Source of the DNA: Rhea pennata
Taxonomy: Eukaryota > Chordata > Aves > Rheiformes > Rheidae
DNA: 64,000 bases
Assembly: GCF_028389875.1 (NCBI RefSeq)
Contig: NC_084672.1
Coordinates: 7,304,458 to 7,368,457, forward strand
Reading direction: 5' to 3'
The notes beneath the pieces were generated by a model. It saw only the letters and a list, made by a program, of their open reading frames with translations. It was not told where the DNA came from and did no database searches. Positions within the stretch are counted from its first letter, which is position 1. Each line of letters opens with the position of its first letter. The position numbers and the translations under genes were made by a program. Shown one piece after another: positions 1-13,454 of this stretch.

Positions 1-3000
1 CCTAGAGCCAATGTTCTTCAATGTGCTTGCCTGAGGTGCCTGCATCACATGCCATGCCTTGCACACATCTACGTCATTCCCAGTGGCTTCCCATGCCCCC
101 ATAATTAGAAGAAACAAAAAGCTCTGTTGTGTTTTCTTCTGAGATGAACTCAGCTGGCATAAAATGAAACCATTTGTCTAATAGTCTAGTATTTGGAAAA
201 AAAAAGTAACAACCTTTAAAAAGGACTAGCCTGGAACTAGCTAGTTCTCCAAATACATGAAATGACTTAATTAAAGCCGACAACTTAAACAGGAATTTTA
301 ATGGATATTGACCTCATTGTATGCCTGTATTTCACCATTACAGAAAGTTAGCAGCAGGTGAGACCTTCGTACTTTAAAAAAATTCCTTCTGAAATCAAAC
401 TGTATGAGCATAACTGAAACCCCAGCATGAAAATATTCTTTTGTGAACTCATGTTCCAGGTTTAACTCCCTTCATTTGCATCTTACAAAAAAAAGAAAAA
501 GGAAAGAAAGAAATAAAAATCAAAATCAAAGCAATCAGTTCATTTCTAGTGGGAAATTTGGACACTAACTCCTGCATCAACACATAATCTTCAGCATAGC
601 ATTCATTAAGCCACAATGATTCATGACTGACCTCTCCAGCTGAGATACAGAGTAGGTTCAGCCCTGAATTTCCTTCACTATCTGGGAGCATTTAACTCCA
701 GGGGTGACAACATGCAGACTGCTGTAGGTATTTTGAGCCTCTACTCTGTAAAGCTAAGTGTTGACTTCAGCTGAGATTCTGACAACATAAAAGTAGTGCA
801 GGCAAGTGGGGATTCAACCCTTCACTATATATTGTATGCAATTGATGGTGGGAAGGAGGGGAGAAAGGTGTATTTAATTCTTTTTGGTACTGTACAATGA
901 TAAACGCAGTGGCAATAATAGGTTGTGCACTTGCAGAATACTTCTAGACTGGATTAATTTTTAGGGTCAGCTAAGGGTTAGTGCAGAGTGGTTAGGAACT
1001 TCTGAAAATTAAGGGTTTTCAAGTTGAGATGTAGCTAGCAGTCAAAATCTTGTTTGAACCTTCAGATATCAGCTGGGCCTTCAGCATACCTTCACATCAC
1101 AACAGACATTCACCTCCCAGCCACCACCACTTAAAAAAGCAAAACAAATAAAACTACAAACCCACACCACACTCTTTGTACTGGTGTCCTATTCTACCTG
1201 GTGGAGATATACTGTACCTTCAGGAGGCATATTCATGCTGCATTTGATATATCCCACGTGAACGGTAGCAATAGTGGAGAGCTGACGCAATATACTGTTC
1301 TGTATGATATACAAAGTCATTATATACTAAGCAAGTGACATCCAAGTTGCTCTGCTGTCATTGATGTTTGCACCTGTGCTACACAGATAAGTGTAGCTGG
1401 ATCAGCTTACCCATATGACAATTATGCCCTTGTTTTCTGCATTGATAAACCACCAGTAGAGAATTGGAGTTGTAATCAAGTAGGTCAGGGGAAGGTGAGT
1501 AGGAAACAATCATTCACTGTTCTCACAGCTGAATGAGGGAATCAAATGAAATTCTCAAATTAGAGTTAAGCACAGGGTGGGGAGGGGGGGGAGCACTTTC
1601 ACACATATATAAACTGCAAAACTTAACTGCCATAGGATGCTGTGGAGGCCAAAAGTGTTCACAGAAAAAAAGAAAAGAAGGAACTCCACAGAACTGTCAA
1701 GAGCTTTTAAAAAACAAGAGCATAAACATTGGCTGAAGAAGTGCATACACTACCACTGCCAAAGTGCAAGAGGACATACCTATGGGAACATCGCTATATA
1801 TGTGATCCCATATAATAAGCTTCTGCTGCTGATCACTGTTAGAGACAAATCTGAGCAAAGTGGATGTTTGGTCTGGCTGCATGCAACCATTCTTACATCC
1901 TTTTAAGAAGTCTTGTTCCTAGATTTGTCTTTCCTGGGACATTCCAGAATCTCAGGATATAATTTTGTCAGATTTTGAAAGCTAAAGCTATTCAGACATT
2001 AAAATATGCTTTTGGCTAAGGCTATACCAGGATTATCTTGTTAGCTAACAGTGATTAATCCCAAGAGCCCTTCTATAGCCTAATGAATTACTACAAATCC
2101 TTAAGGTCATTTTTTACCACTACAGGAATTCCCAGGATACGCAAGCCCCATGTTAGTAATGCCATCAGCATCCTTTATGCAGTCAGCATCGCTTTGTGTG
2201 TTCCTCGTTGTACTCAAGGTCTCAGTTCGTCTATCCCTCAGAAGAATCCAGCAGACTGAGAGGAGCCTGTCTCAACTTTGCAGTTGCCCAGGTCTCCAAC
2301 ATTTTACTACTGGCACCACCACTGTGTCTATACAGCATAATTGAGTGCTCTGCAGAGCCATATCAGCTAGCTCTGAGTCAGGCAGCCTGTACACCATTAG
2401 CATCTGAACTGCATTCATATGGAGCTCTATTACTGTTAACATACATTATCTCTCATCCTCAGGCCTACTTTGATATCTCTTGCATTTTATACCATGGAGA
2501 CACACATTTTCTTAATTTTAAGCACAGAATTCTGAGGTCTATCTCCTCTTTTGCTTCTTGGTGAAACCATAAAGAGAAAAGAACACAAAAGAACAGCCGT
2601 ATTAGGCAATGCCATTTCAACAAACCTTCCTGCATCCTCAGCCAGCCTTAGGGACGTAAGGAGGAAGACTAGCAGGATTAACAAAGCACCAGAAGTACAG
2701 GCTTACAGCTTCAACTGTTAGCATAGATGCATCAAAATCAGAGGTGAAGCACAGCACCATCTAAGAGGGCACCTGGAAGGCACCATACATCAGGCAAGCA
2801 ACACATCCCTCATTTTCAGCAGGCACAGTCACCTCCCAGACAGTCTCTCACCAGCTTGCTGCGAGCCCTGCTAGCCTACCTGATGTTGTGCCGGTCCTAG
2901 GTGGCCCTGCTTTCTCTGGCTGTATCAAGAGCCCACACTTGCAGACATCTTGTCTGCAGTTAGGCAAGTCATGCCTTGAGGCAGTCACTCCTTTATAGTC

Positions 3001-6000
3001 ACTGCAGATTTATCACTTCGAGGGATTGACCTCTAGTGGGCAAAGGTGAAATACTTTAACTAACAAGTTGGCTTATCATGGCAAAACTGAAATCAGCTGG
3101 TGCCATCTAGCTAGTGACATCTGATGTACCATGGCACTGTTACTGTCTTTAACAGCTTAGGAGAAAGACTGCAGAAAGGATACGTTCCTTGGCTCTCGTA
3201 TCCTCCATCTAATGAAAGAGAAGCTTTTCATCAGACCCTTTCTGTGTGACTGAGCTTTTGTCAGACACTTTTCCTGGACAATAAAATTCTCCTAAAACAT
3301 TAAAAATAAAAATCAGAGAGATGTAAAACACAGAGGCTTTGATCAGAAATCATTACATTTCCTGTATGCTTAGAAATATAATTCAAATTCTACCTGCTCA
3401 CTTCTGTCAGCTGACTGCTTCCAGAGGAGCACTTCCAACCTCACCCAGTTCCTGCCCTTCAAAGAAATAAACATCTTGGTTGATGATCACAGACAGATGT
3501 GACAAAACCATCCTAATCAGAGGTGCAAAACTGTTACCTGAGTAATGGTTTTCCTGCTCACACAAAAAGCAGCACATACCAAGTGCTGAGCTTGCTGCTC
3601 TGATGGACAAAATTCTGCACCATCAGATGTACCCAAACAGCTGCAAGTTCACTTAATAGGGCAAGAAGAAAGCAAATGGATAAAATTAGAATTACCTTGT
3701 CTTTACTCCTGTCAACATCTAGGCATGAGCATTAGTCTGCTGCAGTAGGTCATTTGTTTTAAGATTGTATTTGGCTTGGCAGGAAGTCTAGACAGAAGGG
3801 TACTCTGTTAATCTGACAAGTTCCTATTGCTCTTCTACGTGTCGGGCGAATCTTGGACTAAATGGTGCTTCAAAAGCATAGCTCATGCCTGTGGGGAAAC
3901 TGGGACAGGGGCTTTATTTTAGGGCACACCATGCAAATGGTTGAGCTGACTGTGCTAGATCTCCTTCAGAAGCAGGGGAGGAAAGTGCTTCACCTTTCTT
4001 TGGAGTAAGGCTGGGAGCTTTCTAGGTGCCATGACTACAAACTCCTTTTCCAAATTAAGAGTTGAGGGAGCTGGTGAATGAACTGCTAACTAGGGCCAGG
4101 GTGAACGAATAGGCAGGTTGCTTTTTAGGGCAGGAGAAGTAAGATAAAAAGTTATGGCTTTGCTTTACACACAGTGGAAGGAACACCTATGTGTAAGGCA
4201 ATAGCTCCTACCTCAGCCTGAGTTTGAACCTCAGTGGGACACAAGCTGGATAAGCTGGTTCTTATAGCAACAATAATGAGCCAAAGAGTCACAGAAACAC
4301 AGGCAGGCCAAGTTCATTTTAGATAAAGTAACTGTGAAAAAATGACAGCATGACAGGCAATTGCATAAGAGAAAACTCCCTCCACAGTTAAGGCTTTACC
4401 AACGAAATGATACAAACTCCCAGCTAGTGCTGCTCAGTCAGCTCAAAAACTTCAGCTGTTGGTGTTTCTGACATTGTTCAGGTGTGATTCTTCTCCAAAG
4501 GGAGCCGAGAAAGTAGAGAGTAAGTGAAAATAATGAGAGATGTGGTTGTTTTGAGATAGAGAGCTTTGGAAGTCCTGGCAGGATGAATATACCTGATGCA
4601 CTGCGGTTAGACTTTGGGTGTGCATTTTGCTGTAGCTCTTTTGCAAGGTGCTGAGCTCACTCAGTGAGGCCTGGAACTTGTATTTATGTATGAGCACCTG
4701 TCCTCTCCCTTCCCAGCCCAATTCCCCTCTTTACACATACACATGCACGTAATTTTCATCAAGTTGCCAAACAAACTCCACTTCCTAGAGCATATATTGC
4801 TAGTTCAAATCCCTGGAAGCTACACAAAAGCCAGGATGCACCCGGATATCTGCTGCAGATAAAGGGCAGCCCGTGAAAATGGGCATTTTCCCACTCCACC
4901 ATTGGGTGTGGATATGAAGGCGGATGACAGGCCTTTTTCCAGTAGCACTCCTGCCTTCCGTAGCCCTGATTATCCCTCCGCCATATGGTGTCCAGAGGCA
5001 GAGCTCCTATGCATGTTGGCGCCCGCGTGCGTCCATGAGAGTGCGCATTCAAAACAGGGACATGGAGGTTACTCTAGATAAAGGTTTTTGGCTGTGGCTC
5101 TGAACATTCCTCTGCTGATGAAATATTTATTTAGACCTGTTGCCTAGCAATGACCAGATTGCCCTAAACATTTAGGACAAAAAATATACTAGAGGGATGC
5201 GGGAACACAGAGAGATATCATGAAATAAAATCACAGAAAAAACAATGACAAATGGTCACTGATTCTGCTGTGTTTATAAAGTTTTACTAGTAATAGATAA
5301 AAAACAGATCTTGCTCAGTAAAGTGTTGGGTTGGTCAGACTAATTTTACCAGCTAGGTGGAAGGCTTACAGAGATAAAAGCAGAGAGTCAGAAAGCACTT
5401 AGCCATTATATACCAAATTGGTTTATGTTTTGTCACTGCTTGGTGATGTATGTCCGGACAGCACTGTCTGAGGGTATTTTCTTCCCTCTCCTTGTCAAAG
5501 TGCCAAAGGTAATTAAAGTGAGCTAGGTCTCTCCGTGAAGTGGGATTTTTTTTGAAACAAACTAATCAGAAAGGCAAAAATAGCCATGTAGCTCTGCATT
5601 TTGGAGTGAATTGGTTGGCTCAGAAAGAGGATGGTGAAGAAAATCGACATTAGTTGCTGTCTGGTTTGCCATCTGATGCTCATCATCCATCCTGGTGTAT
5701 ATTCAGAATGTTTTTGTGTTTATTGTTTTTGACTTCATAGGTTTGATCCTATTTCCAAAAAGCTGAATAACCAACAGGTGAGAGAGATAACATTGCTGAA
5801 AAACAACAGTTCTACAAAGCTGCCAGTACATTTGCCTTATGATGGAACTCTGAATAAATCAGAAGGAGGGAAAAAGAGAAAGGGAGAAATTCTTTTTTTC
5901 TGTGAAAAGAGATTGTCTCACAACTTCATTCCCAGCATTTGTTTGCTGGAGTCTTTGCAGAGGCCAGCTGTTAATAGATGGGCTGCATGAGCCTTCTCAT

Positions 6001-6127
6001 TCAATTTATCACCAGTCTTGCACAAAATGATTCTGCTGCTTTCATGGCAACACAGTCAATCTAACTATCTCACATATCTGTAGAAGCCCTGATTACGTTA
6101 CCATCCATTGCCTCACAATCTTTATTC
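1..6127. other. Intergenic sequence, no gene seen
   Basis: Ordinary AT-rich intergenic sequence downstream of SLCO3A1. All open frames are shorter than 125 codons and none looks like a known protein. A G-run motif sits at 1575-1591. No recognised interspersed repeat. Confidence 0.6.
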
Positions 6128-6171
6128 TTAGAATAGCCCTATAGGGAAGGAATTATTGCTAGTTCCATTTT

Positions 6172-6455
6172 ATAGATTCACAGAGAAGTAATGCTTAAAA
6201 CCAGAAGGGAACGTTTCATCATCTAACCTTCCTATCTAGCAAAGACTGGGAGATTTCATTGGTTACCCCTTGAGGGAGCCCAATCCTTTGTGTGTGACCG
6301 ATTCCTGCCTTCCAGCAGGTACCCAGTCCTGGCACCAAGAGACAGAGAGTCCCCACAGAGCTTGTTCCTTTGGATAACTTGTCCCACCACTGGGAAATTG
6401 TGCTTAATCTCAAATCAATGTGTGTCTGATTTCAGCTCCAAACTGGGCCACTGAA
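6172..6455 (-). mobile_element. Old CR1 fragment, reverse orientation
   Basis: The plus strand reads TATAGATTCACAGAG, CCAGAAGGGAACG, TCATCATCTAACCTTCC, then GGTTACCCC and a Cys/Pro-codon-poor tract ending in TCCCACCACTGGGAAATTGTG. This follows the reverse complement of the 3' end of an ancient amniote CR1 (terminal ATAGATTC repeat, then the region before the RT end). It is much more diverged than the CR1 at 6924-7545. The 40 bases just before it (from about 6128) resemble the reverse complement of a MIR core and may be a separate older SINE. Confidence 0.7.
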
Positions 6456-6844
6456 ACATAAAGAGACAGAAGTTCTGATTCAGAAGTAACTAGGTGCTTC
6501 CTCCCATCTGTGAGTCAATGGACTTTAGCCATCTAAAAGTTTTGAGGATCTGCACCTTTATGTTGCTCAGAAATCATAAACGGTCAGATTGGAGCTCCTG
6601 GATCAGTGCTACAACACTGAACTCCCCTTTCCTCCCTTCAGGAGGAGCTCTTCAAGGGTTTTGTTTTAGACGTGGATGACACACTGATGTTTCCCCATCA
6701 GCCTCTCTTTTCCACACAGATACCACAAGAACATACAGTCCCTGGCATGTCAAAGCTCTGCTCTATCTTAAAGCTATTCTTCACTGTTCACAAGCTTAAG
6801 GGATTCATTCAACCTAGGTGTTCTTTACAACAGCCAGAAGGATC

Positions 6845-6871
6845 TTTTTTTTTTTTTTTTTTTTTTTTTTT
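6845..6871. repeat. T27 homopolymer
   Basis: An uninterrupted run of 27 T, about 50 bases before the 5' end of the plus-strand CR1 copy. Probably length-variable. Confidence 0.97.
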
Positions 6872-6923
6872 GGCAAATCAGTGGAGGTCTAACTTCAAAG
6901 TAATCTCCAGAGGCCAGTGATGA

Positions 6924-7545
6924 ACCCTTAGCAAAGAAGGCCAACGGTATCAGGGTGCATTAATCAGAGCTTTACCAGCAGCTTGAGGATGAGGATCCTT
7001 CCCCCTTATGCAACCCTCATGAGGCCACACCTGGAATGATGGATCCAGTGCTGGGCTCTCCAGTACAAGAAAGACATGGATTTGCTGGAGCAAGTCTTGT
7101 AAAGGGCCACGAAGATGACTAAGTGACTGCAGCACCTCTCCTATGAGGCAAAGTTGGGAGAGTTGAGGCTGTTTAGACTGGAGAAGTGAAGCCTCTGAGG
7201 GGATCTGATCAATGTTTGGAAATATCTAATGGGAAGGTGTCAAGAGGACAGGGCCAGACTCTTCTTAGTAGTACCCAGCAGCGAGATGACAGGCAATAGG
7301 CACAAACTGAAACACAGGAATTCCATCTGAATACAATAAAACACTTTCTTACTCTGAGAGTGGGTGCTTTAGCACTGGGACAGGTTGCCCAGAGAGGCTT
7401 TGGAGTCTCCATCCTTGGAAATATTCAAAACTTGACTGGACAAGGTCCAGGGCAATATGATATAAGTGACCCTGCTTGAGCAAGGGGTTGGACCAGATAA
7501 TTTCCAGAGTTCCCTGCCGATCCCAGGATTTCTGTGATTCTCTGA
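6924..7545 (+). mobile_element. CR1 non-LTR retrotransposon, 3' part
   Basis: The stretch begins near AGCAAAGAAGGCCAACGG and runs through landmarks typical of the avian CR1 3' end: GAGGCCACACCTGGAATG, GGGCTCTCCAGTACAAGAA, CAGGTTGCCCAGAGAGGCTT and AGTGACCCTGCTTGAGCA. It finishes in the TTCTGTGATTCTCTGATAA-type tail that marks CR1 termini. It encodes only a broken remnant of the end of the reverse-transcriptase frame, with stops and indels, so it is inactive. It is 5'-truncated, as most CR1 copies are. The 5' boundary is approximate. Confidence 0.88.
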
Positions 7546-8959
7546 TAATGGAGGCTAGAAAATGGCTAAAATCCAGTCCCAGAAAGATATTGATAAACAG
7601 AGGAGGTGCTCTTAGGAGAGGAATGAAAAATATTTGAGTCTGCAGGATGTGATTTATGGTGACAGATGAGGTCAAACTATCTACGTTGGCTAAACAATGA
7701 CTAAACAGGAATGTAATAATGACAAAACTATTTCAAAAAGTATAAGATCAAGAACAGAGATTAACTGTTTTAGGTGGATGTGTGGCAATATGCTGGAGAA
7801 AAATGTAAGTCTGCTAGCAAAATTATCTTCTCAGCGATGAGATCTTGGTAAGCTAAAGCAGGTCAGATTTTTACTTGGGAATTTGATAATCAATCCGAAA
7901 AAATATGAACAAATGTATGGGAAGGACTTTTCCTGGCCAGACGGGGGAAGTGCTGTGGGATCAGACCAGGTTGCAGCATTGTCATGAGATCTGTTCATAT
8001 CAGGTTGAACAGCCACATTCCTTCAAGCATTTGGTTGCCAGCTCAAATTTCTTCACCAGTCTTGAATTTTGGAAGTTTTTTCAGCTTCATCATTTTGATA
8101 GACCAATTCTATAATGTTATCTCCTCCCCTGGGATTACAAGGCAGAGGGAATAGGTAGTACTAGAATTCCCAGCACTATCCTTCCAAAAGCAAGCCTCTG
8201 GGCACCTGCCTTGGCTGTAGCAATGTTTGCCAACATTGTGACTTTTCTTCCTAGTTTGTTCAGAGCAGACGTGTAACTGTGTGCATTGGGGATGTCGGAT
8301 GAGGAAAGAAGTTGTGAGTGTTCGCTCAACTGCTTGTTTGTCTGGTGGAAAGAAATCCTGATCTCTAGTGTGGGTGATGGTTTTGGAGCTGTATAAAGTC
8401 AGTGGGTTGTTTGTGCATTCTCTCTCAGCAGCTTCAGGATGCTGGAATGAGGTTATCGCTTTCCCTTCTGACTCTCTCATGTAGCTTCAGTGTGGGGGAA
8501 CTAGTTATCTGCCCTCTTTAATAGATAGATAAACCAAGAGCTGTTTAACTTTTGATGACTGAGTAGATCTGTAAAATAAATCAAACAGCCCCTAACAAAA
8601 AGAATTGTATGGTCAAAAGAGGCAAAATGAGACGGCAGAATAGCAGATACACTTAGCTGTTAAAATTAAGGCAAAAGGAGCCAGGATGTGAATCCCTCTC
8701 AAACACACAAATAAAGGTCTGTCCATCAGAATATAAGTTCAGAGGCCAGGTGATCAGATATGGCACACTGGCATCAGAAGCCAGAATCATCAATTATCAT
8801 TGATTTGCTGTCACAAGGGAGATATTTCCCTCAGTGAAGAATTAGATAATACTGTGTCGTCCTTCAGGAGATTTCAAAGGCCCTCGGTTCTCACCTGGTC
8901 CTATCACTTTTATTAGCATCTGGAAGTGTGACGTGGAGCAAGCACAGGAAAAAAAGCAC
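7546..8959. other. Intergenic sequence, no gene seen
   Basis: Between the CR1 copy and a MIR-like piece. A 123-codon minus-strand open frame (8480-8109) has no recognisable domain. Nothing else is identified. Confidence 0.55.
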
Positions 8960-9095
8960 CGGCTCCCCCGGGTTCAGTTCTTGGGTTTTCCAGTGATTTG
9001 CTTGATGCCCTTGGAAAAGCCAATTAAGTTTTTGTTGCCTCAGATTTCTCAGATGCACAATACAGAGCTGTTCACAAGCATAATTAACTCACAAT
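8960..9095 (+). mobile_element. MIR-like SINE fragment
   Basis: The order TTGATGCCCTTGGAAAAGCC, then TTGCCTCAGATTTCTCAGAT and an A-rich end, resembles the MIR core (cttggGCAAGTCACTT then GCCTCAGTTTCCTCATCTG). It is highly diverged; assignment rests on these two aligned landmarks at the right spacing. Confidence 0.4.
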
Positions 9096-9264
9096 CTGAC
9101 CATAGTTTTCAGGCTTGCGGTTTGTAAGAGGAAGGCATGATTATTTCAGAAATTAGGTATTGAAAGTATTAATAGATTTTTAAGGCCAAAAGCAATGATT
9201 ATGCTAATTTATTTATAGAGCATTTGTTAAGCAGATCACAGAACCTCTACCAACAATATCTACA

Positions 9265-9845
9265 CTACAGGCATATCTGTAAGTGATGTGTGCCACAGCA
9301 TACCTTCTAACAAGACATTAAATCTTGATTTAAAGATCTCAAGTGACAGAGATTTAATCACATCTGTAGGTCATCTGTTGAAAGGGTCATTTACCTGCGG
9401 TGCTAAAATATACCATATTGCCAGTCTGAGTGTATCCAGGATCAGCTTCCCACTGTGAGAAAACTAAAGGGCCATAAGTGTGAGCAATCTCTAACTCAAG
9501 CAGGAAGCTGTAGACTGCGACTGGATGAACTCTTTGCATTCCTGTGGATAAGCTAAATAGATTGGGGTTTAAGTACCTCAGAATGAAGCATGTTTTCTAG
9601 ATCTTAAATAATTTTTGGAACTCTCCTCTGAAGCCTTTCCCATTTCTAGCGTTTTTCTTTGAATATTAGATGCCAGAACTGGAGACAATACCAACTATGG
9701 CCTCCCTGATGTTGTATTTGTCGGTAACATCCCTGCACTATATTTATTGTCTTCTTTCTTATTCATCCATGGGTCATATTTGCCCTCTTTGCTACAGTAT
9801 TGTACTGGTAGTTTTTGTTTGACGGGTGTTTTCTACTGTGATGTC
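9265..9845 (-). mobile_element. Old CR1 fragment, reverse orientation
   Basis: Landmarks of the reverse-complemented ancient CR1 3' region appear in order: AATCTTGATTTAAAGATCTC, TTTAATCACATCTGTAGG, TATTGCCAGTCTGA, GATAAGCTAAATAGATTG, GCATGTTTTCTAGATCTTAA, CTCTCCTCTGAAGCC and GCCAGAACTGGAGACAATAC. The GGCCTC... and TTTGCCCTCTTTGCTACAG tracts follow. Many indels and stops. The copy predates the one at 6924-7545 and has no coding capacity. Boundaries are approximate. Confidence 0.78.
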
Positions 9846-10152
9846 CTAGTTCTGTTCTGGTAAAGTCTGTGAACGCTCTCAGTGTATCTGTTTACAGATT
9901 GATCAATATTTTGACCTACGGGTAGGATAAAAAAAAAGGTGTTTTGATCTAAAATAACTTAAACAAGTGCCTAGAAGTCAGAGTCTGAGAGCTGGAGTCA
10001 AATTCACAGCTGGAGCTTTTCAACAAAGACTTGAAAGTACACTGGGAATGGCTGTAGTCCTAAGTGGCAGAACACCAGGACTGCAGTTAACTTTGAAGTT
10101 GGAGATTGTTGCTGGAGCACATCAAACCTGGCTTTAGGCTTATGAAATGGAC

Positions 10153-10168
10153 TTTTTTTTTTTTTTTT
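10153..10168. repeat. T16 homopolymer
   Basis: An uninterrupted run of 16 T in intergenic sequence. Confidence 0.97.
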
Positions 10169-10568
10169 CTCCATGTAAGAGCTTTAAGCACAAACCAGCT
10201 AAAGGAATTACCTCAGATCAGATGCTGTGGATGTTTGTTTTCAATGTTTATCGTTGAAATGGGAAAGGCAGAAGGACCTCTAACCTGTGCTGGGACAACA
10301 GGCCAAAACACAGCCAGCAGCAGATAAGCGTAGGTTATTTGTATGAGAGACTATAGCCAGAGGGAAGGGAATTTCACTGGTGTGTGTGTTACTTCAATTC
10401 TTCACTGGCACCTTATTTAAATACCAGATCTTAGTAATATGTCTGTGAATTACCAGAATAGAGAATCCTTGTGTATATCCAATACGGACTCACCTCAAGT
10501 ACATGGCTGTGGGGCTACACCATAAGAAGTTACCAAAACAATCTTTGAATCATCAGTCTATAAATTAG

Positions 10569-10598
<30 letters not shown>
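10569..10598. repeat. A30 homopolymer
   Basis: An uninterrupted run of 30 A. The flank AAATTAGAAAA before it recurs at 10627-10637, shortly after it, suggesting a local slippage or duplication of about 60 bases. Confidence 0.96.
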
Positions 10599-10602
<4 letters not shown>

Positions 10603-11419
10603 TGCTAGTAAAAAGGTGTTCTAGTAAATTAGAAAAAAAAGGTATTCATTAAAAATTAATTCAAAAAACCTCACTCTGCTTAGACATGAAAAAGGAAATA
10701 TAGTTCTCGGATATGCTCTCTTATATGGGAAGAGAAGTGATTTTTTAATAAGGAACTATTGGTTTTGCCTCTCAGAGAACATCAGCCATCTACATACACC
10801 TTCTTTTATTTCTCTTTAAGAGAAATAAATTCCCAACTTTGTCTCTTCATTTCTGTTGTTTTACATCCTCCAATTTCCGGCCTGTAAGGAATAGCGTAAG
10901 AGGAAAAGCACAGCAGTGCAAAGCTGGGGCACACTCTGGGATATGGCGCTGTAAAATTCTGATGCGCTCGCACCGCTTCAGGACTGTGTCAAGACAGCAG
11001 CTGTACCTACAGAGCAGCTACCTGGGGTCTGACTCGGGCGGGAGGCAGCTAACTATCGGCAAGGGGAACTTGCCTCTGCTGAGCTGTACAGAGCAGCTGA
11101 CATGAGTCACATGCTTCCACAACAACTCTGCTGAAATCTGACTCAAAACAAATGAATATCCTAACAAATACTGCAAATGCTCCTAGCAGAAATAGTCTTA
11201 TGGACTGTGACGTTCAAAGCCTTTTGCCTTCTCACTGCCAAAAAGTGCTGGTGATTACTAAAGCTGATACCAAACAGTTCTAGAGCTGCCTGAGCATAGA
11301 TATGATTGTGCAAGTCTCTGAGACGTGTCCATCCACAAACATGGCATTGGTGGAGGAAGACAGAAACCAGAACAAAAGGAAGACATGGAAGAGTGGAAGA
11401 GCTTTAAAAACAACAACAC

Positions 11420-11470
11420 AAAAAAAAAAAAAAAAGAGAAAGAAAAAAAAGAGGAAGGAATAAAAAAACA
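11420..11470. repeat. A-rich and purine-rich tract
   Basis: An A16 run followed by mixed A/G (AGAGAAAGAAAAAAAAGAGG and onward), giving about 50 bases of almost pure purine. No retrotransposon body is recognised next to it. Confidence 0.9.
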
Positions 11471-13454
11471 TAAGAGAGTTGTGGAGAAGCTGGTAGAGGA
11501 GCCTGGAGTTGAAAACTCTTTGCTTACTTGTATTAAAACCAAGACTGGCTAATTCAGATTAATCAATTTAAGTTAAGAACTCAGCTTGTTTTGCCACATG
11601 GTTATATCCTGTTTAGGATGTTATAAAGTAACATGCTCTGAGCTTGACACCTCAGAGGGCTGTGGTAGAGAATATACCAAAGAAGCAACATATTCAAGTG
11701 TTAGTTTTGAGTGGGAAATTTGGGGAGTGGAAAGTAGAGATGGAAATTGTCCATCTCTCATGATAGCTGAAAATTGTGAGAGCAGAAGGAAAAACTTTGA
11801 AGCCAGCAAAAAGGAAAGCGGAGGGGAAGCAGGGCAGAATCCTAGATGGCAATAGTGAAAGGAAAGGAGAAATTCTCTGGAGGGGTGTGGTAGGAAGATT
11901 GGTTTGCAGGGGTGAAAGACAATTGGAAGTTTCTCTGCAAAACCCTGCACTGAAAAATTTTGATCGACCACATAATGAAATGTTTTGGCCTTTGAGAAAG
12001 TCCCTGAGAAGCTTCCAGACTATACATCCTGATAGTTAAATGTCGCCTGCTTAGAGATTTTTGTACAGAGCTGTACTATGTGCAGAGCTGTACCACAAGA
12101 GCAGGCAGTGGTATTATTTATTGTCATATATAAATACCATCAAATGATGGTCCTGTGGTTACTGGTGTAGAGCAGAGTCTATTTTACTCCTGGTAACGAA
12201 TGTACTCTTTGCCTTGGGATGTCAATCAACAAAATACCTGTCCTAATTTCTGTTGATGTATTCATTCATTATAATTCCTTATGGTGAGCAAATCCACACT
12301 CCTATATTGTCACAGCTACTGGAGCGACAACAGCAGATTTCTTGCAAAATCCATTTTGCATAGCAAAACCCAGAATTTCAAATGAAAATGAACTTCTATG
12401 AAAATGCCAGTGATTTTAGCTCTCCATCAGTTCTTTCCAATGGGATATGTAGGGGCCACCCCGCGTCACTTCTCAGTGTTGTGGACAAGGGTCTGATGTC
12501 CACTTTTGCCTCCTCTGGTCATGAGCTGCTGAATGGGAAGAGAAAGTATCTCTCTCTTTTCTTTCTACTTTTTAATTCAGCAATGTAGAACAAAGCTTCC
12601 CCTAAGTGAAAGTGTAAGCTTAGATGTCTGATTGGTTACGAGGTATGTTTGCAGCCTGCAGAGACACTTGGAAGCATGATGATTGGCTTTGCTCAGTAGC
12701 GGTGACAAAAGCTCCTTATCCTGCCAAAGCTGCATTAAAACCTCCCGTGCACAAAGGGTTGGGATGGCAGTGCCAGTGCTGCGGGTGTGATAGCTCTTTC
12801 CCAAAGATGCCTGGCTTCTCTTGCGCTGCGTTTACAAAGCAAGCAGGTTTTATGCTACGTTTGGCTCAGTAGGAGCCTGTATAACAAAACCACCTTGCCT
12901 TTTCCTGGGAAGACGCAAAAGACTTATGTCAAAAGATTAACTCTGACATGGATCTGAAGCTGCTCCCGAGGGGAAGGAATGGATGTAATGCTGCCTACAG
13001 GCTAGAACGCGGGGCACGCAGGATGGGGCCAAGGACTACACGTAAAGCTGCTAAGAGGCTAGCACGCCCTGTGCGCTGCAGATCGTCGCTTGCCAACTCT
13101 GAATTAATTACCATACACACAATCGGTTATCTTCTGCTACCTTCAGATCCTGCCTCCTACTAGGCCTGAGGTGGTGTGGAAAGTTGCTGCTAGTTTTGTT
13201 AAAAAGAAATGTTTTTTGCTATTCCCATACTTTCAACAAAGCTAGGAGTATCAGGCAAACCCAGAACAAGGCTGCTGAGGTTTATAGCAGTGAAGGAAAT
13301 ATGTCATTCTCTATTTTTTTTGGTACTCTCAGTCATAGCTTCTTGCTTTATTCTGGGGATACCTTTATATCTCCCATTCCTCCAGATGCCTCCTCCAGAG
13401 ATGACTATGTACTGGCAATTAGAGCTGGATCTGGCAATTACACTTCTGGTGCCT

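Larger units (their letters stand above)
9846..12939. other. Intergenic sequence with homopolymer tracts
   Basis: Contains the T16 and A30 runs and the purine-rich tract at 11.42 kb. Open frames at 11.6-12.0 kb on both strands overlap each other and have biased composition; they are not convincing genes. Confidence 0.55.

Noticed and set aside
7209..7675. Minus-strand open frames of 67 and 108 codons.
   Set aside because: They are antisense to the plus-strand CR1 copy and its flank and carry no protein signature.
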